Assembly (NCBI GenBank): GCA_964607315.1
Contig: CAZSKA010000050.1
Location: 1 to 18,121 of the forward strand
Origin: JAHDFB01 sp964607315
GTDB taxonomy: Bacteria; Bacteroidota; Bacteroidia; Chitinophagales; Saprospiraceae
Direction of reading: 5' to 3'
DNA length: 18,121 nt
In this document: piece by piece, positions 7,974 through 15,177 of the stretch
How the letters are laid out: the number at the start of each line of letters is the position of its first letter
Numbering within the stretch: the first letter of the stretch is position 1
Position numbers and translations under genes: made by a program
The notes under the pieces: generated by a model
Seen by the model: only the letters and a program-made list of their open reading frames with translations
Database searches by the model: none
What the model was told of the DNA's origin: nothing

Positions 7974-9283
7974 CAGAAAAACAAAAATCTTACAGGAGTT
8001 CCTTTATATTATTAACTGTATTGTTCTTTCTATGGGGATTTATTACGGTATTAGTTGACTCCCTTATTCCTCGACTCAGAGAATTATTCACCTTATCCTA
8101 TTTTCAAGCGGGAATGGTTCAATTTGCTTTTTTTGGGGCATTCTTTTTATTGTCGATTCCAGCGAGTTTCATCTTATCCAAAACGGGTTATAAACGTGGG
8201 ATAATTCTAGGACTTTTCACCATGGCTATTGGGTGTTTCTTGTTCTATCCTGCCGCCTCTTATCGTGAATTTGGAATTTTCATGCTCGCTTATTTCATAT
8301 TAGCGGGAGGGATAACCATTCTACAAGTGGCTGCAAATCCATATGTTGCTGTTCTAGGAAGTGAAGACGGTGCTTCGAGTAGATTGAATTTATCGCAGGC
8401 TTTTAATTCACTAGGAACAGCTATTGCACCTGTTGTGGGAGCTGCCTTTATACTGAGTGATACCATAAAAACAAAAACGGAAATTTCAGCACTTGGTGAT
8501 GGTGCAAGAGAAACATATCTCGCATCAGAAGCAGCTGCAGTACAAACACCATTTCTATATCTAGCAACATTCATTATTTTGATTGCGGTATTCTTCTTTT
8601 TCATAAAGTTACCTAAGCTGATTTCTGATTCTTCTACAGGAACATATGCTGATACATTTAAGCAGAAGAATCTGATGTTTGGAGTGTTAGGAATATTCTT
8701 CTATGTGGGAGCTGAAGTGGCGATAGGAAGTTATTTGGTTAACTACTTTTTAGATATGAATATTCCAAGTTTGATAGAAAGTAATGGCTTCATGAAATCT
8801 ATTGCGGAAAGGATTTTGAATTCGGGATTAGCAGAAAATGACAGCAAGGCAATAGTAGGCGTTTTCGTCACTTTTTATTGGTCTGGTGCTATGATTGGTC
8901 GATTCATTGGTTCTTGGTTAACGAAAATAATAAAACCGGGAAGGGTCTTACAGATCTTCGCAAGTATAGCTATCTTATTAATTATCATTTCCATTAACAC
9001 AACAGGTTTATTGTCTATGTGGACAATATTAGGAGTGGGATTATTTAATTCGATCATGTTCCCTACTATTTTCACATTAGCTATTGATGGTATTGGTGGG
9101 TTGAAACCCAAAGGGTCTGGTTTGTTATGTACGGCAATAGTAGGTGGAGCAATCATTCCGCCGTTGTTTGGTAAAGCAACTGATTTGATGGGATTCAAGG
9201 TAGCTTTGATCTTGGTGATCTGTTGTTATGTGTATATTTTATGGTATGGTTTTAAAAATGCGAGAAGAGCACTGAACGTATGA
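7970..9283 (+). CDS. MFS sugar transporter, FucP/GluP/NagP type
   Basis: Inner-membrane proton-coupled sugar symporter of 437 residues with about 12 hydrophobic segments, belonging to the fucose-galactose-hexose branch of MFS. The signature LFFLWGFITVLVDSLIP (18-34) contains Asp30, matching the essential aspartate of E. coli FucP. The second FucP acidic residue (Glu in LETAANP) is Gln119 here, in ILQVAANPY, the pattern of GluP/NagP-like hexose or GlcNAc carriers rather than true L-fucose permeases. It has ATGA overlaps with GH92 upstream and glycosylasparaginase downstream. The context points to uptake of the mannose or GlcNAc released in the periplasm; the actual substrate is inferred. No sugar kinase or deaminase is nearby. 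Confidence 0.9.
   Translation: MTEKQKSYRSSFILLTVLFFLWGFITVLVDSLIPRLRELFTLSYFQAGMVQFAFFGAFFLLSIPASFILSKTGYKRGIILGLFTMAIGCFLFYPAASYREFGIFMLAYFILAGGITILQVAANPYVAVLGSEDGASSRLNLSQAFNSLGTAIAPVVGAAFILSDTIKTKTEISALGDGARETYLASEAAAVQTPFLYLATFIILIAVFFFFIKLPKLISDSSTGTYADTFKQKNLMFGVLGIFFYVGAEVAIGSYLVNYFLDMNIPSLIESNGFMKSIAERILNSGLAENDSKAIVGVFVTFYWSGAMIGRFIGSWLTKIIKPGRVLQIFASIAILLIIISINTTGLLSMWTILGVGLFNSIMFPTIFTLAIDGIGGLKPKGSGLLCTAIVGGAIIPPLFGKATDLMGFKVALILVICCYVYILWYGFKNARRALNV
9095..9112. repeat. Iterated palindrome copy 4 (in MFS transporter)
   Basis: Core GGGT-TGAA-ACCC with flanking T and A paired; the right outer arm AAA is kept, the left one is changed. Confidence 0.5.
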
Positions 9284-10287
9284 AAAGAAGAAAATTTATA
9301 GAAAAGACAACACTGGCAAGTGTGGGAATTACAGCTGGTGCAATTATAGCATCCTGCCAAAATAATTCTGATGCTCATTCGGAAACGCAAAGTAACCAGC
9401 ATAAAAAATCAACTGATAAAGTGATGCCTATTGCTATTTGCACTTGGGGGTTTACAAAGGCAATTGAAACTGCAGGCAAAGCTCTAGCCACGGGTAAAGA
9501 TGCATTAGATTCAGTTATGAAAGGGGTTGCCGTTGAAGAAGAAAATATATCGAATAATACAGTAGGCAAAGGAGGAAAACCCGACAGAGAAGGGAATGTT
9601 ACGTTGGATGCATGTGTGATGAATCCTGCTGGAGATTGTGGTTCAGTAGTATGTGTACGTGATATTGTTCATGTTGCCGCACTCGCAAGAAAGGTAATGG
9701 AAGATACGCCACACGTGATGTTAGCGGGAGAAGGAGCTACTGATTTCGCTTTAAAAAACGGATTCAAAAAAGAAAACTTGTTGACGGAAGAGTCGAGGGT
9801 AAACTGGGAAGAATGGAAGAAATCTTCAGAATATCAACCGATTATCAATATTGAGAATCACGACACTATAGGCATGTTAGCAATTGATTCGAAAGGTGAT
9901 ATTGCGGGTGCATGTACTACATCAGGCCTTGGATATAAGATGAAGGGACGTGTGGGAGATTCGCCTATTATAGGGGCTGGATTATATTTGGATAATGAGG
10001 TAGGTGGAGCAGTTGCTACGGGATTAGGAGAAGCTGTGATGAAGAGTGTAGGGAGTTTTTTAATCGTGGAATTGATGCGAAATGGGAAGAGTCCACAGGC
10101 TGCATGCGAGGAAGCGGTTAATAGAATCGTGAAAAAAAATAAGAACTATAAAGATTTCCAAGTGGCATTTATTGCCATGAATAAAGCTGGTGAAGTCGGG
10201 GCTTTCTGTATCCAAAAAGGATTTAGTTACATGAAATATCAAGAGGAGAAAAACGATCGACATGAAGCGGGCTATGTTGTGGGTTAG
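9280..10287 (+). CDS. N4-(beta-N-acetylglucosaminyl)-L-asparaginase (glycosylasparaginase)
   Basis: Ntn-hydrolase that splits the GlcNAc-Asn bond of glycoasparagines whose peptide has already been removed (EC 3.5.1.26), giving aspartate and glucosaminylamine. It has 335 residues and resembles the Elizabethkingia (Flavobacterium) meningoseptica enzyme closely. The autocleavage site is NHD/TIGM, making Thr196 the nucleophile at the start of the beta subunit. Arg224 and Asp227 in GRVGDSP match the substrate-binding pair at the same spacing (+28 and +31) as in that enzyme, and Trp56 in CTWGF matches its active-site tryptophan. The leader has a twin-arginine motif (RRKFIEK) followed by a hydrophobic stretch and a lipobox-like IIASC (Cys26), suggesting Tat export and lipidation. 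It is the last gene of the plus arm; the MFS TGA overlaps its ATG. Confidence 0.95.
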   Translation: MKRRKFIEKTTLASVGITAGAIIASCQNNSDAHSETQSNQHKKSTDKVMPIAICTWGFTKAIETAGKALATGKDALDSVMKGVAVEEENISNNTVGKGGKPDREGNVTLDACVMNPAGDCGSVVCVRDIVHVAALARKVMEDTPHVMLAGEGATDFALKNGFKKENLLTEESRVNWEEWKKSSEYQPIINIENHDTIGMLAIDSKGDIAGACTTSGLGYKMKGRVGDSPIIGAGLYLDNEVGGAVATGLGEAVMKSVGSFLIVELMRNGKSPQAACEEAVNRIVKKNKNYKDFQVAFIAMNKAGEVGAFCIQKGFSYMKYQEEKNDRHEAGYVVG

Positions 10288-10294
10288 ATATAGA

Positions 10295-10322
10295 GTTATA
10301 ATAAAAGTATTTTTTTAATAAC
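10295..10322. repeat. Left AT-rich repeat flanking the HEPN gene, also a weak hairpin
   Basis: A 28-bp element beginning GTTATAATAA and ending TTTTAATAAC. It is internally an imperfect inverted repeat (GTTAT and ATAAC ends) and includes a run of seven T, so it could act as a weak terminator for glycosylasparaginase. A second element with the same 10-bp ends lies at 11285-11313 in the same orientation. Confidence 0.45.
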
Positions 10323-10387
10323 ATCTGATTATCAGCGGATCGTTTATAATGAGTGGTGAAATTTAGCCTGCATGAAAGACACTCACA

Positions 10388-11245
10388 TTATTGAACACTG
10401 TGTTTGTATTTTTTTATAATTTCTGCAATGCCATTAAGTATAACTTCTTTTAGGTATTCTTCAAAGTCATTAGAAATAAACACACCATACTCTTTACTTT
10501 CTTTGTAGATTATTTCTCTCAGTTTATATTCTTTCCCATCATTAAAATCTCCATGAATATCTGCTACATATCCTTTTGCAAATGACGTATTATGAGTAAA
10601 GTCATTTCTTACTGAGTACAAGTATTTTTCTTTCTGTAAATAATCTAAATCACCATCAATATATTCACCAACCAATTTTGCAATAGAATCAAAATTATCA
10701 GTAATTCTTATTTTATTCAGTAGTTGTTCTCTGATGTCAGTGGAAATTATTTCTCTTAAAAATCTAAAAAATGAATTTTTCACACCATATATTTTATTAT
10801 ATCCTTCGTATAATTTTTTAGAAAAAAGAATCTTATCACTTTCTTCAATCTCAGAAATTATATTCATTCTCTCTTCTTCTTTTTTTGTTGATATCAACCA
10901 ACTATTAAATGGGTGTCTACTATCAGGTTGCCCCAATTGATCAAAACATGTTAGTCTTAAATATGTAATTAAAGGAGGATACATATATCTTTTCATTATT
11001 ACCCCTTTTTCATTATTCATTTCAGTTTTCATGTGTTCCGTCAATTCAATTCTTTCATGAACTTCTATTAAAATTCTTAATCTTGATTTTTTCCAATGGT
11101 CCTTGTCAGGGTTTTTATTTTGTTTCGCATCAAGTTCATTACAAATTTCTTTAAAATAATCTAAGCACTCTTCTAATGTTATCCAACTAGAAATAGATCT
11201 ATGGAGCTTTTCGATAATATTTTGGTAGGAATTGAAAGTATTCAT
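10388..11245 (-). CDS. Unknown protein with a HEPN-like RNDFTH motif
   Basis: A 285-residue, predicted soluble protein rich in charged residues and predicted helix, with no signal peptide or membrane segment. I do not recognise the full-length family. The one informative motif is YSVRNDFTHN, with Arg213, polar Asn214 and His218. It fits the R-[NDH]-x(3)-H pattern of HEPN domains, found in metal-independent RNases of toxin-antitoxin and phage-defence systems and also in non-catalytic proteins. The surrounding C-terminal third (about 155-285) looks all-helical, as HEPN domains are. The gene is visibly AT-richer than its neighbours and is bracketed by similar AT-rich repeats. No MNT-type nucleotidyltransferase or other antitoxin candidate is next to it. 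It could share a transcript with the GNAT gene 55 bp upstream. Coding status is secure; the HEPN call is moderate. Confidence 0.75.
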   Translation of the reverse strand: MNTFNSYQNIIEKLHRSISSWITLEECLDYFKEICNELDAKQNKNPDKDHWKKSRLRILIEVHERIELTEHMKTEMNNEKGVIMKRYMYPPLITYLRLTCFDQLGQPDSRHPFNSWLISTKKEEERMNIISEIEESDKILFSKKLYEGYNKIYGVKNSFFRFLREIISTDIREQLLNKIRITDNFDSIAKLVGEYIDGDLDYLQKEKYLYSVRNDFTHNTSFAKGYVADIHGDFNDGKEYKLREIIYKESKEYGVFISNDFEEYLKEVILNGIAEIIKKYKHSVQ

Positions 11246-11284
11246 TTTATTTTTTCCTAGTGTACAACATATAAATAACTAGAT

Positions 11285-11313
11285 GTTATAATAATCGAAC
11301 TTATTTTAATAAC
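11285..11313. repeat. Right AT-rich repeat flanking the HEPN gene
   Basis: A 29-bp element sharing the first 10 (GTTATAATAA) and last 10 (TTTTAATAAC) bases with the copy at 10295-10322, in direct orientation. It overlaps the last codons and stop of the GNAT gene and lies 40 bp upstream of the HEPN start codon. Confidence 0.45.
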
Positions 11314-11750
11314 TTTTCAAAACATCGACTATTATCCATCCCTTTATACTGACCATAATTGGCAATCAATTGGAAGTCATTTTTCTTATACAAAGAAATA
11401 GCTTCCTTTTGTCGAAGTCCAGTTTCTAGAATCACTCGTTTAAATCCCAGTTCACCTGACCATTTTTCAAGTTCTGATAGAATCATAGATGCTATCCCTT
11501 TTCCTCTAAAGGAAGCGAGAGTAAACATTCTTTTAACTTCCATGGTAGATTCGTTGAATTGCTTAATTGCACCACAAGCGACTGCTTGATCACCTTCCAT
11601 TGCTAGAACCACATATTTTATGTGTTCAATCCCATTAAACTGATTGTAAAAATCATGCTCATCTTGATCCGTAATCTTCAAGAAAGCATCTAATTTCTCA
11701 ACTAACTGAATAAAGTCAGAATGGCTCGAATTAGTACGAATGATCTGCAT
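11301..11750 (-). CDS. GNAT-family N-acetyltransferase
   Basis: A 149-residue single-domain acetyl-CoA-dependent acyltransferase of typical length. The beta4 strand EVKRMF (71-76) leads into the acetyl-CoA pyrophosphate loop FRGKGIAS (81-88), matching the R/Q-x-x-G-x-G/A motif. ILETG (107-111) and EAISLYKKNDF (116-126) complete the usual C-terminal half. The substrate (small molecule, antibiotic or protein amine) cannot be deduced. It lies 29 bp after the cystathionine beta-synthase gene, on the same strand, and probably shares its transcript; the spacer holds one of the window's recurring palindromes. Its stop codon lies inside the right AT-rich repeat. Confidence 0.88.
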   Translation of the reverse strand: MQIIRTNSSHSDFIQLVEKLDAFLKITDQDEHDFYNQFNGIEHIKYVVLAMEGDQAVACGAIKQFNESTMEVKRMFTLASFRGKGIASMILSELEKWSGELGFKRVILETGLRQKEAISLYKKNDFQLIANYGQYKGMDNSRCFEKLLK

Positions 11751-11760
11751 AGAAAACCCC

Positions 11761-11778
11761 TTTGGGCGTAAGCCAAAA
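11761..11778. repeat. Iterated palindrome copy 5 (between CBS and GNAT genes)
   Basis: TTTGGGC-GTAA-GCC-AAAA: one C is missing from the right arm relative to the other copies. This is the only copy between genes. Confidence 0.5.
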
Positions 11779-11779
11779 C

Positions 11780-13138
11780 TTACAAGGCCTGAATTATATC
11801 ATACTGAGTGATAATTGCTATGTCACCTTTCGCATCTTTCGTAAGAACAGCAGGCGTTTCCTTATTGATATAGCGATTCAATGACTTACAAGCCAATTCA
11901 GAATCAACGTAAGGAAATGCAGCACCCATAATCTTATCAATAGTTGCATCCGCATTTTTCATAGGACTATCCAAAATATAATTCAGCACAATTGCCTCTG
12001 TTACAGAACCTACCACTTCCCCACTCTCCATTACTGGCAACTGAGAAATGTCATTTTCTTTCATTATATCAAGAGCTTCCTTAACTTTCGTATCCTTAGA
12101 CAACGATATAAAATCATTGACAGATTTCATGCGTACAAGATCTTTCACCTTCAATTCATCATCCAAAAACCCACGTTCTCTCATCCAATCATCATTATAC
12201 ACCTTTCCTACATATCGGCTCCCATGATCATGAAGAATGATCACAACTACATCTTCTGGAGTTAATTTATCTTTCAACTGGATTATTCCAGCAACAGCTG
12301 ACCCCGCAGAATAACCCATCATTAACCCTTCTTCTTTCGCTAATCGACGTGTAAAAACAGCACCATCTTTATCTGAAACTTTTTCAAACAAATCAATGAT
12401 GTCGAAATTAACATTTTTAGGAAGTATATCTTCTCCTATTCCTTCAGTTATATATGGATAAATTTCTTTCTCGTCAAAAACACCTGTTTCTTTGTATTTT
12501 TTGAACACACTTCCATAAGTGTCTATTCCCCATAACTTTACGTTAGGATTTTGTTCTTTAAGATACTTACCTGTACCACTAATCGTGCCACCTGTTCCTA
12601 CTCCCACAACTAAATGCGTAATCTTCCCTTCTGTTTGCTTCCATAGTTCAGGACCTGTCGATTCATAATGAGCTTGGGTATTACTTAAATTATCGTACTG
12701 ATTCAACCAGCAAGAATTAGGAATTTCTTTGGATAACTTTTCTGCAACACTATAATATGATCTTGGATCTGTAGGTTCTACATTGGTAGGACATACGATT
12801 ACTTCAGCTCCCATTGATTTTAGGATATCAATCTTTTCTTTCGACTGTTTGTCAGAAGTAGTGAAAATACATTTATAACCTTTCACGACTGAGGCAAGTG
12901 CGATACCCATGCCCGTATTACCACTTGTACATTCTATGAATGTCCCACCGGGTTTTATACGACCATCTGCTATGGCATCTTCTACCATTTTCAGTCCCAT
13001 TCTATCTTTAATAGAATGTCCAGGATTAAAGGATTCTACCTTGACGTAAATATCACAAGGGAGATCTTTCGTAATTTTATTTAACTTAACTAGAGGAGTA
13101 TTTCCTATGGTCTCGAGAATGTTATTTTTAATATCCAT
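11780..13138 (-). CDS. Cystathionine beta-synthase (PLP domain plus tandem CBS domains)
   Basis: PLP-dependent beta-replacement enzyme of the fold-type II cysteine synthase superfamily, 452 residues. The PLP lysine is Lys44 in GHSIKDRMG. SGNTGMG (72-78) and GVGTGGTISG (179-188) bind substrate and PLP phosphate, and GYSAGSA (275-281) holds the pyridine-contacting serine. EGIGEDILP (232-240) is closer to cystathionine beta-synthases than to CysK/CysM. A tandem CBS pair follows (about 335-452), a regulatory module that binds adenosyl ligands in other enzymes. The likely reaction is serine plus homocysteine to cystathionine, but cysteine synthase activity from O-acetylserine cannot be excluded. 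Its start directly abuts the upstream NlpC/P60 stop (no intervening base). No cystathionine gamma-lyase gene is in the window. Confidence 0.92.
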   Translation of the reverse strand: MDIKNNILETIGNTPLVKLNKITKDLPCDIYVKVESFNPGHSIKDRMGLKMVEDAIADGRIKPGGTFIECTSGNTGMGIALASVVKGYKCIFTTSDKQSKEKIDILKSMGAEVIVCPTNVEPTDPRSYYSVAEKLSKEIPNSCWLNQYDNLSNTQAHYESTGPELWKQTEGKITHLVVGVGTGGTISGTGKYLKEQNPNVKLWGIDTYGSVFKKYKETGVFDEKEIYPYITEGIGEDILPKNVNFDIIDLFEKVSDKDGAVFTRRLAKEEGLMMGYSAGSAVAGIIQLKDKLTPEDVVVIILHDHGSRYVGKVYNDDWMRERGFLDDELKVKDLVRMKSVNDFISLSKDTKVKEALDIMKENDISQLPVMESGEVVGSVTEAIVLNYILDSPMKNADATIDKIMGAAFPYVDSELACKSLNRYINKETPAVLTKDAKGDIAIITQYDIIQAL

Positions 13139-13987
13139 TTATGTATCTAAATTGAACCTCAAAGATAAGATTCTTTTAGCAACACGGAACTTATGAGTGT
13201 ACTTCCTTTTCTCTTTATTGTAAATACCTTGCTGATCAAGGCTATCGATACGAACTTGGCCTGATGCATGAATGATTTTACCATCACTTAGAATTATTCC
13301 TACGTGCGTGATACGTCCGGTCTCATTCTCAAAAAACGCTAAATCTCCTGGTTGTGCTGCATTCACAAAACCTATTAATTCGCCTTCTTCTACTTGTTGA
13401 TAGGCATCTCTTGGCAATTTATAGCCTAATAAAGAGAAGACAAGTTGAGTAAACCCACTACAATCAATGCCAAAGATTGATCGTCCTCCCCATAGGTAAG
13501 GAGAATGAATAAATTTACGTACTATACGTTCTAGGAATTCTTCCGTTATTTCTGGCTCTTTTTGGGGAGATGTAACAGCGCCATTATACAGATATTTTTC
13601 ATCATGGAGATACAGATGCATACCATCATAAAGCGGTAATCTGCTTCCCAGTAAAATAGGAAAAGCTTCTTTTGAGGAAGAAATCATACCTGCAACATCC
13701 ATACTATAAACAGCATTTTCCTCATACTCATCACATTCCTCTTTGGTTATTCGAACGACATGTTTTGAATCGAGCCAACCTTCGTAAGCATCGTGACGAC
13801 ACCTAACCTTCATCCAAGAGTTATGTTTTTTTATGATAATTTCTAGGGTTTCCCCAAAAAGGAGTTGCGTAACCATCTCCTCTTTATCGGATGGCTTTCG
13901 TCTTATAGGTGCTACTGCAACTACACAAATTCCAAAAGGCAATTGGCCTCTTGCTATTTTTTTAGGATTTTTCCTCCTCTTACTCAT
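13139..13987 (-). CDS. NlpC/P60 (C40) cell-wall peptidase with N-terminal SH3-like region
   Basis: A 282-residue putative gamma-D-glutamyl-diaminoacid endopeptidase acting on murein peptides. The N-terminal SH3b-like part (about 18-80) contains PIRRKPSDKEEMVTQLLFGE and NSWMKVRC. The catalytic domain (about 148-275) has Cys176 in GIDCSGF, His228 in THVGI and His240 in IIHASG, a complete NlpC/P60 triad. There is no signal peptide. The first 17 residues (MSKRRKNPKKIARGQLP) are strongly basic and look like an extension ahead of the normal family start near FGIC; no other in-frame Met precedes Met38, so the ATG at 13987 is retained. Lack of a leader suggests cytosolic muropeptide recycling, as for YkfC-like enzymes. 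First gene of the NlpC-CBS-GNAT run. Confidence 0.9.
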   Translation of the reverse strand: MSKRRKNPKKIARGQLPFGICVVAVAPIRRKPSDKEEMVTQLLFGETLEIIIKKHNSWMKVRCRHDAYEGWLDSKHVVRITKEECDEYEENAVYSMDVAGMISSSKEAFPILLGSRLPLYDGMHLYLHDEKYLYNGAVTSPQKEPEITEEFLERIVRKFIHSPYLWGGRSIFGIDCSGFTQLVFSLLGYKLPRDAYQQVEEGELIGFVNAAQPGDLAFFENETGRITHVGIILSDGKIIHASGQVRIDSLDQQGIYNKEKRKYTHKFRVAKRILSLRFNLDT

Positions 13988-14099
13988 TTAGCATATATGA
14001 TTCAATAGTATTTAATACCATTTATACATTAACTGCATAAACTGTACCATTTTTATATATCTTATGAAATGAAAAGCTAATTTTTCCGTTCTTGCTTTG

Positions 14100-14107
14100 T
14101 ACCTTTG
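14100..14107 (+). promoter_or_regulatory. -7 promoter element of the PorP/SprF-like gene
   Basis: TAccTTTG, followed by GC, is an exact match to the Bacteroidota housekeeping -7 element. A convincing -33 TTG at 17-23 bp upstream is not seen. Transcription would start around 14111-14114, giving a leader of only about 10 bases before the ATG at 14122. It also shows that the longer frame starting with TTG at 14092 is not the real start. Confidence 0.6.
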
Positions 14108-14121
14108 CTGAAATTGTTTTT

Positions 14122-15177
14122 ATGAATAGTCTAAGACTACTTGTTTGTCTCTTTTTTTTGCCCTTCTTAATGAATGCTCAAGACCCTGACTTTTCTCAAC
14201 AATATTCCTCCCCTCTTAATCTTAATCCAGCACTTGCAGGTAACTTCAATGGTACATACAGAGTTGGCACAGTTTATAGAGATGCATGGAGAGTCGCAAG
14301 TCCTGTACCTCTTTCAACATATGTTTTTAATGGAGAATATAAATTTAAGCTAGGAGTTGAAAAAAAGAACAATGATTATGGAGCGGCTGGTTTAAAATTT
14401 TTCTCTGATAGAACTTCTATTATAGAACATAACACAAATGCAATTTCTGCATTTTTTGCTTTTCATAAATCACTAAGTGAATTCTCTAAAAGCTATCTAA
14501 GTATTGGTTTCGAAGCAGGAATTACCCAGAAAAATTTGAATTATGGCAGTTTGAATTTCGAAGATGAATTCAATGGAGTGAATGGATTTGAAGGATTTAC
14601 ACAAGAGGATTTGCAAGCAAATAATTTCGGATATGGTGATTATTCATTGGGTGTAAATTATGCAGGAGAGCTTGACTCTAAGAATAACATAAGTATAGGC
14701 TTCACAGCGAAGCATTTAAGTAATCCAAATGTGAGTTTTTGGCGAAATAGTGAGAGTCAAGACCCAGATTTAGTGATGGTAAATAGAGCGGGTATTTTAT
14801 TTGGTTTTCAAGCAATTACGAGTCATGAATTAAGCTATCGATTAAGCTTAAGTCCTCGTATTATTTTTAAATCACAGGGTTCTTCCAATGCTCAATTATT
14901 TGGTGGATCTACTCTTCGTTATGATCTAAATACATTTAATAAAACGGCAGTACATGTAGGTGCATTTGCAAGAGTTTCAAATACTGTTGGTAGTTTTGAA
15001 TTAGCCCATTTGACACCATTCTTTGGATTCGAGGTAAATAATGCATTGTTTGGTTTTTCTTATGACGTGAATATGCATGATGTACTTAATGCATATTCAG
15101 GTGTTGGAGTTTTAGAATTTTCTGTTAGTTATACAGGTGAGGTTATAGAAGACAGTGCATGGTGTCCAGAATTCTAG
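14122..15177 (+). CDS. PorP/SprF-family type IX secretion system outer-membrane protein
   Basis: A 351-residue outer-membrane beta-barrel of the PorP/SprF family, whose members work with PorK/L/M/N-type machinery and are often paired with gliding or adhesin substrates. The signal peptide is MNSLRLLVCLFFLPFLMNAQ, followed by the family hallmark DPDFSQQYSSPLNLNPALAG. The rest shows alternating beta-strand patterns, such as LSIGFEAGITQ, SIGFTAKHLSNP and FGFSYDVNM near the end. The frame is open from a TTG at 14092, but that TTG lies inside the promoter, so the ATG at 14122 with its clean signal peptide is the start. No large CTD-bearing partner protein is adjacent; it stands alone here. It diverges from the NlpC/P60 gene. 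Confidence 0.9.
   Translation: MNSLRLLVCLFFLPFLMNAQDPDFSQQYSSPLNLNPALAGNFNGTYRVGTVYRDAWRVASPVPLSTYVFNGEYKFKLGVEKKNNDYGAAGLKFFSDRTSIIEHNTNAISAFFAFHKSLSEFSKSYLSIGFEAGITQKNLNYGSLNFEDEFNGVNGFEGFTQEDLQANNFGYGDYSLGVNYAGELDSKNNISIGFTAKHLSNPNVSFWRNSESQDPDLVMVNRAGILFGFQAITSHELSYRLSLSPRIIFKSQGSSNAQLFGGSTLRYDLNTFNKTAVHVGAFARVSNTVGSFELAHLTPFFGFEVNNALFGFSYDVNMHDVLNAYSGVGVLEFSVSYTGEVIEDSAWCPEF

Noticed and set aside
8875..9198. 107-codon minus-strand frame opposite the MFS transporter
   Set aside because: Composition is proline/isoleucine-rich as expected from the complement of a membrane protein gene; not a gene.
11246..11300. Antitoxin gene next to the HEPN protein
   Set aside because: The 55-bp gap is too short for one, and the GNAT neighbour has typical acetyltransferase motifs with its own likely operon; no partner can be supported.
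14092..14121. TTG start extending the PorP/SprF-like protein by ten residues
   Set aside because: The extension lies across the TAccTTTG promoter element, and the ATG at 14122 gives a clean signal peptide.
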